In this document: one piece after another, positions 59,275 to 64,000 of the stretch
Layout: every line of letters starts with the position of its first letter
How positions within the stretch are numbered: the stretch's first letter is position 1
From: Blastomyces gilchristii SLH14081
Lineage: Eukaryota > Ascomycota > Eurotiomycetes > Onygenales > Ajellomycetaceae
DNA: 64,000 bases
Direction: 5' to 3'
NCBI RefSeq assembly: GCF_000003855.2
Contig: NW_003101682.1
Span: 125,178-189,177 of the forward strand
Notes under the pieces: generated by a model
Databases searched by the model: none
What the model saw: only the letters and a program-made list of their open reading frames with translations
Told to the model about the DNA's origin: nothing
Made by a program: the position numbers and the translations under genes

Positions 59275-59605
59275 TGTGATGAGCTGTACTCAATCAATCA
59301 TATAGACTATTTTATTACACTTCATAGATTCTTTCATTCTCAATCACTGATCCGCAGCTGCTACAAACATGTGTAGTGTATGCTCTGATTCTCAGCCATT
59401 TTCAATCATCAATTCTTGACTGCTATGAATGCATGTATATTCTTCTGCTCTGAAGCTTCACCGCGTACATCATCACATACACATATAAATATTCATCTCA
59501 ATCACTGATTCTTGCACTTTCTCTTTCTCTCCTTCTTTAACGTTTTTATCTTTGTTATATAAGACGTATATATTATACCGATCTAATCGGCGTAGGCCCC
59601 TTACA
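59275..59605 (+). repeat. Element I 3' LTR
   Basis: 331 bp. The inner start TGTGATGAGCTGTACTCAAT is CpG-free; the outer end TAATCGGCGTAGGCCCCTTA keeps CpG and CpC. It is preceded by a purine-rich CTGAAAAGAAGAGACTAA. Confidence 0.93.
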
Positions 59606-59664
59606 TATAAGAAGCCGGCGTACGCCTGTAATCATACGCTGGCTCAAGCAACCTTTGAATCACA
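59606..59664 (+). repeat. Element K 3' LTR, right part
   Basis: TATAA duplication, then 54 bp of LTR (GAAGCCGGCGTACGCC...CTTTGAATCACA). CpG is intact toward the outer end. Confidence 0.9.
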
Positions 59665-59998
59665 TTGATAATAAAGAGCTTGATAGAATGTTAAGTCAGA
59701 TGAGTAGAACTGCTTTCAGAGTATAATTTCTATATCTGATACTATTCAGATCAGCTTAATCTCACTGATACACTGTTTAAACAGCTCAATTATAATATTG
59801 TTAATAAGAAGAAGAATTCTATAAAAGAATCTCTATTATTACTGCAGAAGAAGCTAGCTGCAGAGAGTTAAAGTTCTCTGAAGCTCAGAAACAGTGCTGT
59901 TAAGACAGCTGTGTGACTCAGTATAAAAGATAAAAGAAAACCTGAGTCTCTGTAGAGAACTGACACTGAAGATCATGAGCTTCTTATATGTAAGAAAT
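59665..59998 (+). pseudogene. Chromovirus G2, segment 2 (end of RNase H)
   Basis: Continues the RNase H frame from 45955 (ELLSEYNFYI..., then LTDTLFKQLNYNI) and is collinear with G at 33486-33715. It is cut at 59998 by element H, where 59994-59998 (TTATA) is the probable left target duplication. Confidence 0.82.
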
Positions 59999-60245
59999 CC
60001 CGCTTCTTGCGGATTCTTTATCTCTATTTCTATCTCTCATGTAACTAATAGAGTTACCAGCTCTTGACTACACACAACTATATAGACTGAAGTTCATGAC
60101 TACTATTCACAACTCAGCTTGAATGCTATTATACATTTAATCTCTATATTTATCTTTCTATCATAAATACTTCTAGTAGTTAACAGTATATATCATATCA
60201 AGCTGTAAACACTTAAATAATCATCTGCAAGTACTTATTCTTACA
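59999..60245 (+). repeat. Element H 5' LTR
   Basis: 247 bp, slightly shorter than E's LTR. The outer start TGTAAGAAATCCCGC is kept; the rest is largely CpG- and CpC-free. Confidence 0.9.
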
Positions 60246-63200
60246 TTTCAAGCTCTGTTAGTCAGCAACTGTCTATTATAACTGAAAGAACTAGAATCTT
60301 ATATACTTCAATCTCTATCAACTCTACTGCAGGCACTCAGAAGCAGTCATCTGAATTATGAATAATCTCTGTAAAAGAAGTCTCAGAGAACTTACTAATT
60401 ACTCACAGAATATTATTCTCTATATCTGTAACAGAGAAATTCTCTGAATTAATAAATGAATCAATCTTAGTGAAGAACATTCTTGAGTATCTCTCACAGA
60501 ATCAAGCTATTTTTCTATAAGAAATGCTTACTACTTACAAACACTTTTAAACTGAGTCTCTAGACATGATCTTCAGAAATATCTGTGAACTGAAAAGAAA
60601 CTTTCTTAAGCTGTAATCACTTAAGATTAACTACTGAATCACAATCTATAAAAGCTTTTATAAGTTTGTATTTAAAATTGACTCATAAGCTCAGCTGTGT
60701 AATATAAAAGATGAAGAAGCTGTTATTTATATAATAATAAATCTCTACTACACTGAAGTCAAGAACTGACTGAATTATTTAGAAAATGATTATAAAAGAT
60801 CTCACTGATCTGTTCTCAAGATCTATCTAGAGAATAAGTTAAGAGACTCTATAAGCTGAACAGAGAACATCTGAGCTGTGATCATTAATATTAGAAAAAG
60901 AGATGGGAAATCTGATGAAGACTACTCACAGTACTTTATAAAATTATAATATGAATTAAAATCTGTGAAAACAGAGCTCTGAAACAAGATCTGAATAATG
61001 ATGTTTATAAAGAAACTAAATAAAAATATATAGAATAAGCTCATTGAGTAAGACTCTAAGTTCTTAGCTCTGAAGAAACTGATAACTCTCATTTACTGCT
61101 TATAAATCACTATAAGAGTCACAGATCTGTAGAGAGTGAATCACTGACTGACTCTGTGAGAGTCAGAATAACAGAGAATAGGTTTGCTGAAAAAAGATGA
61201 TAAAATATAGAGAGATTTATAGCTGACTACTGAGCAGAAAGAGAGAGCTTTATAAGCTTCTATAAACAGAGTGTATAATAGAGAGATTAAGAAAAAGAGT
61301 CTCTACTTTATCTATTCTAAATCAGAACATCTCTGTGCAAACTGTCTGAATAAATTAAAATAGAAATTTGAGAAGTCATAGACAGAGTCAGTAATAGTCT
61401 TCTTAAGAGTCTTAAAGCTGATATCTGAATCTGTTACTCTCTCAATAAAAATACATACTCATAGAAAGAGATTATACTGCAGTACTACTGTCTCACAAGT
61501 ATAAGAAGTATTAATAAACTCAGAATCTCAGGTCACTGTAGTGTTTTTAAAGCTCACAGAGTGAATAAGCTGAGTAATAAAAACTGAAAATCTGCTCTTA
61601 TAATAAGCAGGATGTGAGAACTCAGATCTGAGAACTGAGAGACTTATAAAAGTCATCTTTAAATTACAAGATCTCTCTGAAATCTGAAGAAGATTTGCAG
61701 AAACTGTGATTATTATAAATATCACAGATGACATGTACTTGAGACTTGTATAACTTTAAAGACATAATCCGCACATAGCTGTTCATAAGTCAGATTTATA
61801 CTTTCAATCAGTGTTAATAGACTCACTTATGAAGATAGAATCAGTTAATAATATAGAGTTAATTAGAGAAGATAAGCTTATCTATATAATGACTTTATAA
61901 ATATCTGAGAACTTCACAGTCATGAAAACTGAGCTTCAGATATCAGAGAAATATCAAGATCTTGTAGAGATGTTCAGTTCAGCTAAGATAGCTGAGTTTT
62001 CATCTTATTATGAGAAGAATCTGATAATAAATTTAATAGAAGAATAGAAATTCTTCTGAGAATCAATCTATAAGCTCTTTCATCATAAGACAGAGGTCTT
62101 GTGAGCTTATATAAAGAAGAATCTGAAGAATGACTTCATTTAATCTTTACAGGCCTCTGTGAGAGCCTCTGTGATATTTATAAAGAAGAAGAATAGAGAT
62201 CTCAGATTGTGTGTGAACTACTGTGATCTGAACTTTAAGACTATAAAGAGTTGTTATTCTCTATCTCTGATTGAGAATGTGATTAACTGTCTCACAGAAG
62301 TTGTTATATTCATATAACTGAATATGATTAATATATATATACAGCTGTGAATATAATCTGAGAATGAATAAAAGACTGTCTTTAGAACTGTACTGAGATT
62401 ATTTGAATATCTAGTAATGTCTTTTGATTTGACTAATATTTTCACAGTATTTCAGTCTTTCATTAATAAAACACTTCATGTATATCTGAATGTCTTCATG
62501 ATAATATATCTGAATAATGTGATAATGTACTTCATGAAGAAGAAAGAACACACTGAGTATGTATGAACTATATTGAAGATCTTAGATGAGACAGAACTGT
62601 ATATTAAGCTTATAAAGTATAACTTCAGTGTCTGTTAGATTAATTTTCTAGAATATGTAATCACTGCAGATAATATTCAGATGAAATCTTCACAGATTAA
62701 GACTATTCTATCATGACTGAAGTTAACTAGTATTTATAAGATTCAGATCTTTCTGAGCTTTGTGAATTTCTATAGATAATTTATCTTTGTATTCATAATA
62801 ATCTTCTTGACTCTTACAGACATGCTGAAGAATGAAAATAAGAAGAAGTCATTTCATAAATAAAGAATAAAAAGATTATTGAGAAGAGAGAACTGTGAGA
62901 ACTTTCTTATTTCAGAAGCTTATAAGATCTTTGTAAGATTGAAACAGATATTCATAGACACAGTAATACTGTTCTACTTTGATTTCTTACTCTTAATCAG
63001 ATTGAAGACAGATGTCTTCTTCTTTATAATTTCAGAAATAATCTTATAACTACAGTTAAATAAGAACTGAGTTTCAGTGATTTTTTTCTTACAGAAGATG
63101 CAACTTGCAGAGATTAACTATAATATTTATAATCAGAAGCTTTTTATAATAGTGAAATTCTTTCATTACTAATGTCACTACTTTAAAAACCTTGTAACAG

Positions 63201-64000
63201 TGATTACTGTTAGAACTGATTATAATAGCTTATAACAGTTTACTTTAATCAAGAAACTCTTATAATAACAGGTTTACTGAGCTCAGAGACTGAGTGAGTT
63301 CTGGTTCAAGATAGAGCATATCAAGAGAACTAAGAACTCAGTAAATGAACTCTTGCACAGATCTGACTATGTTAAGAAGATCAGAATAACAGATATAGAG
63401 AGACTAGAGAAGATAGAAAAGCTTTACAGAATACTCAGACTGAGTGTTGTAAAGAGATTGACTGAAGAGTCTCTCAATTCTCTATAAGAGAAAAGAGAAG
63501 AGAGAGATTAGAAGTCTATACAATTACTCTCTATAATACTGAGAGTTAACACTCTGAGAATCTTTATAAGAATTCTTGAAGAGAGTATCTATAATCTGAA
63601 GAGTTTACAGGCTTTAAGAAGTACTGCAGAAGATCTGATATAAGAAAAAACAAAGTATAAGTCTTTATAAGATGTTCTATTCGGGGGGGGGGGAACTGTA
63701 ACTGAAGAATGAATATACTCAGTATATTCAGAAACTGCTCACAGCAGAGATTAATCCTGCAGAAATAAAGAATTGAAGAGACTTAAATAATCTCTTATAA
63801 AGAGAGAGCTGAATTTATATATCTATAAATGAGTTTCTATGAGTAGAACTTATTAAAAGATATCATGACTCTTCTCTAGCAGGTCATTTTACAGATACTA
63901 GAACTCATAAGTTACTTATAAGAAAATACTTCTAGCTGAAGATGCAAGAACTTATGAAGAAAATAGTGAATTCTTATATTACTTATCAGAATTCATGAAT
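60246..64000 (+). pseudogene. Element H gag-pol remnant
   Basis: gag is about 60360-61490. The protease region is about 61500-61830, where the active-site box reads INSES. RT is about 62140-62820 with the box reading YLNN at 62507-62518, so both aspartates are lost. RNase H is about 62920-63370 and the start of integrase about 63700-64000. All parts align to E without large indels, apart from an 11-G run at 63683-63693. Confidence 0.83.
63683..63693 (+). other. Anomalous 11-G homopolymer
   Basis: Eleven consecutive G replace the 10-bp AGATTGTCTG found at this place in element E (about 8924-8933). It is out of keeping with a region where GG is strongly depleted. Probably a sequencing or assembly artefact. 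Confidence 0.7.

Larger units (their letters stand above)
53860..59605 (+). mobile_element. Type-1 chromovirus I, complete, plus orientation
   Basis: 5746 bp with two 331-bp LTRs and TATAA duplications (53855-53859; 59606-59610), inserted in the 3' LTR of K. It is the only plus-oriented type-1 copy. The empty target is visible in the K 5' LTR near 46065-46075. Confidence 0.94.
45956..59664 (+). mobile_element. Type-3 Ty3/Gypsy element K, split by element I
   Basis: 5' LTR 45956-46122 (167 bp); 3' LTR 53747-59664 with element I inserted (113 + 54 = 167 bp). About 8.0 kb without I. The 4-bp duplication TTGA (45952-45955 and 59665-59668) is confirmed by the uninterrupted RNase H frame of the target. 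It encodes gag, protease, RT, RNase H and integrase without a chromodomain, then about 2.8 kb of extra 3' sequence. Confidence 0.9.
59999..64000 (+). mobile_element. Type-2 chromovirus H, 5' part (runs off the window)
   Basis: Collinear with element E from its 5' LTR to the integrase zinc region (E about 9220). More mutated than E, with additional TAA codons. Its right half lies beyond the window. Confidence 0.92.

Noticed and set aside
53860..59605. Element I as a solo LTR pair or tandem LTR array
   Set aside because: The internal region is collinear with element A from gag to chromodomain and the TATAA duplications match.
1..64000. CRISPR array or a prokaryotic operon
   Set aside because: No regularly spaced short direct repeats and no bacterial gene organisation; all coding signals are eukaryotic retroelements.
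1..64000. Mitochondrial DNA, suggested by AT richness and TGA codons
   Set aside because: Multiple LTR retrotransposons with target duplications, a LINE and a MITE are nuclear features, and no mitochondrial genes or tRNA set are present.

Overview
This 64 kb window is a gene-free, AT-rich block of transposable elements stacked inside one another. The mix points to the nuclear genome of a filamentous fungus, most likely an ascomycete; class and species cannot be read from this window. The mix is Tad-like LINEs with a C-terminal RNase H, chromodomain Ty3/Gypsy elements, a hAT-like MITE, and dense transition-only damage like repeat-induced point mutation (RIP). No intact single-copy host gene was found. 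Almost every long open frame is a fragment of a retroelement ORF or its antisense shadow.

Layout. An old minus-strand chromovirus (F) survives as 3220-5222, 12475-12988 and 32628-32979. It was split by a LINE (1-3219), by a plus-strand type-2 chromovirus E (5223-12474, target duplication TTAAT) and by a 506-bp MITE (12989-32627, 8-bp duplication). That MITE was itself split by type-1 chromovirus A (13099-18794, CAAAG) and type-1 chromovirus B (19059-32486, TAAGA). B was split by a full-length 7.6 kb LINE (21563-29182, 16-bp duplication). To the right is a second MITE (32980-33485) with mismatched flanks. It is followed by a chromodomain element G (33486-34076 and 39041 to about 40300) split by type-1 element D (34077-39040, ATATT). 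Next come a SINE (42020-42398), a partial MITE and the 3' end of a type-3 element K2 carrying a third MITE (43481-43986). A G-like element (G2, 45604-45955 and 59665-59998) was split in its RNase H by type-3 element K (45956-59664, 4-bp duplication TTGA). The 3' LTR of K was split by type-1 element I (53860-59605, TATAA). A type-2 copy H starts at 59999 and runs off the window.

Mutation pattern. The copies are disrupted mainly by C-to-T and G-to-A changes, with no frameshift in the LINE frames I could follow. Paired LTRs show that CpG and CpC (GpG on the other strand) are the preferred targets, CpA less so and CpT rarely. This turns TGG into TGA and yields in-frame stops at tryptophan positions.

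Most notable signal. Damage is not uniform. In every LTR pair readable here (A, B, D, E, I, K), the outward-facing end of each LTR keeps CpG and CpC while the inward-facing end of its partner has lost them. The same sparing occurs around an internal deletion junction in D. The 379-bp SINE and the LINE 5' UTR are also nearly undamaged. This fits a homology-sensing mutator whose action fades within about 100-250 bp of a break in homology and misses short or low-copy repeats.
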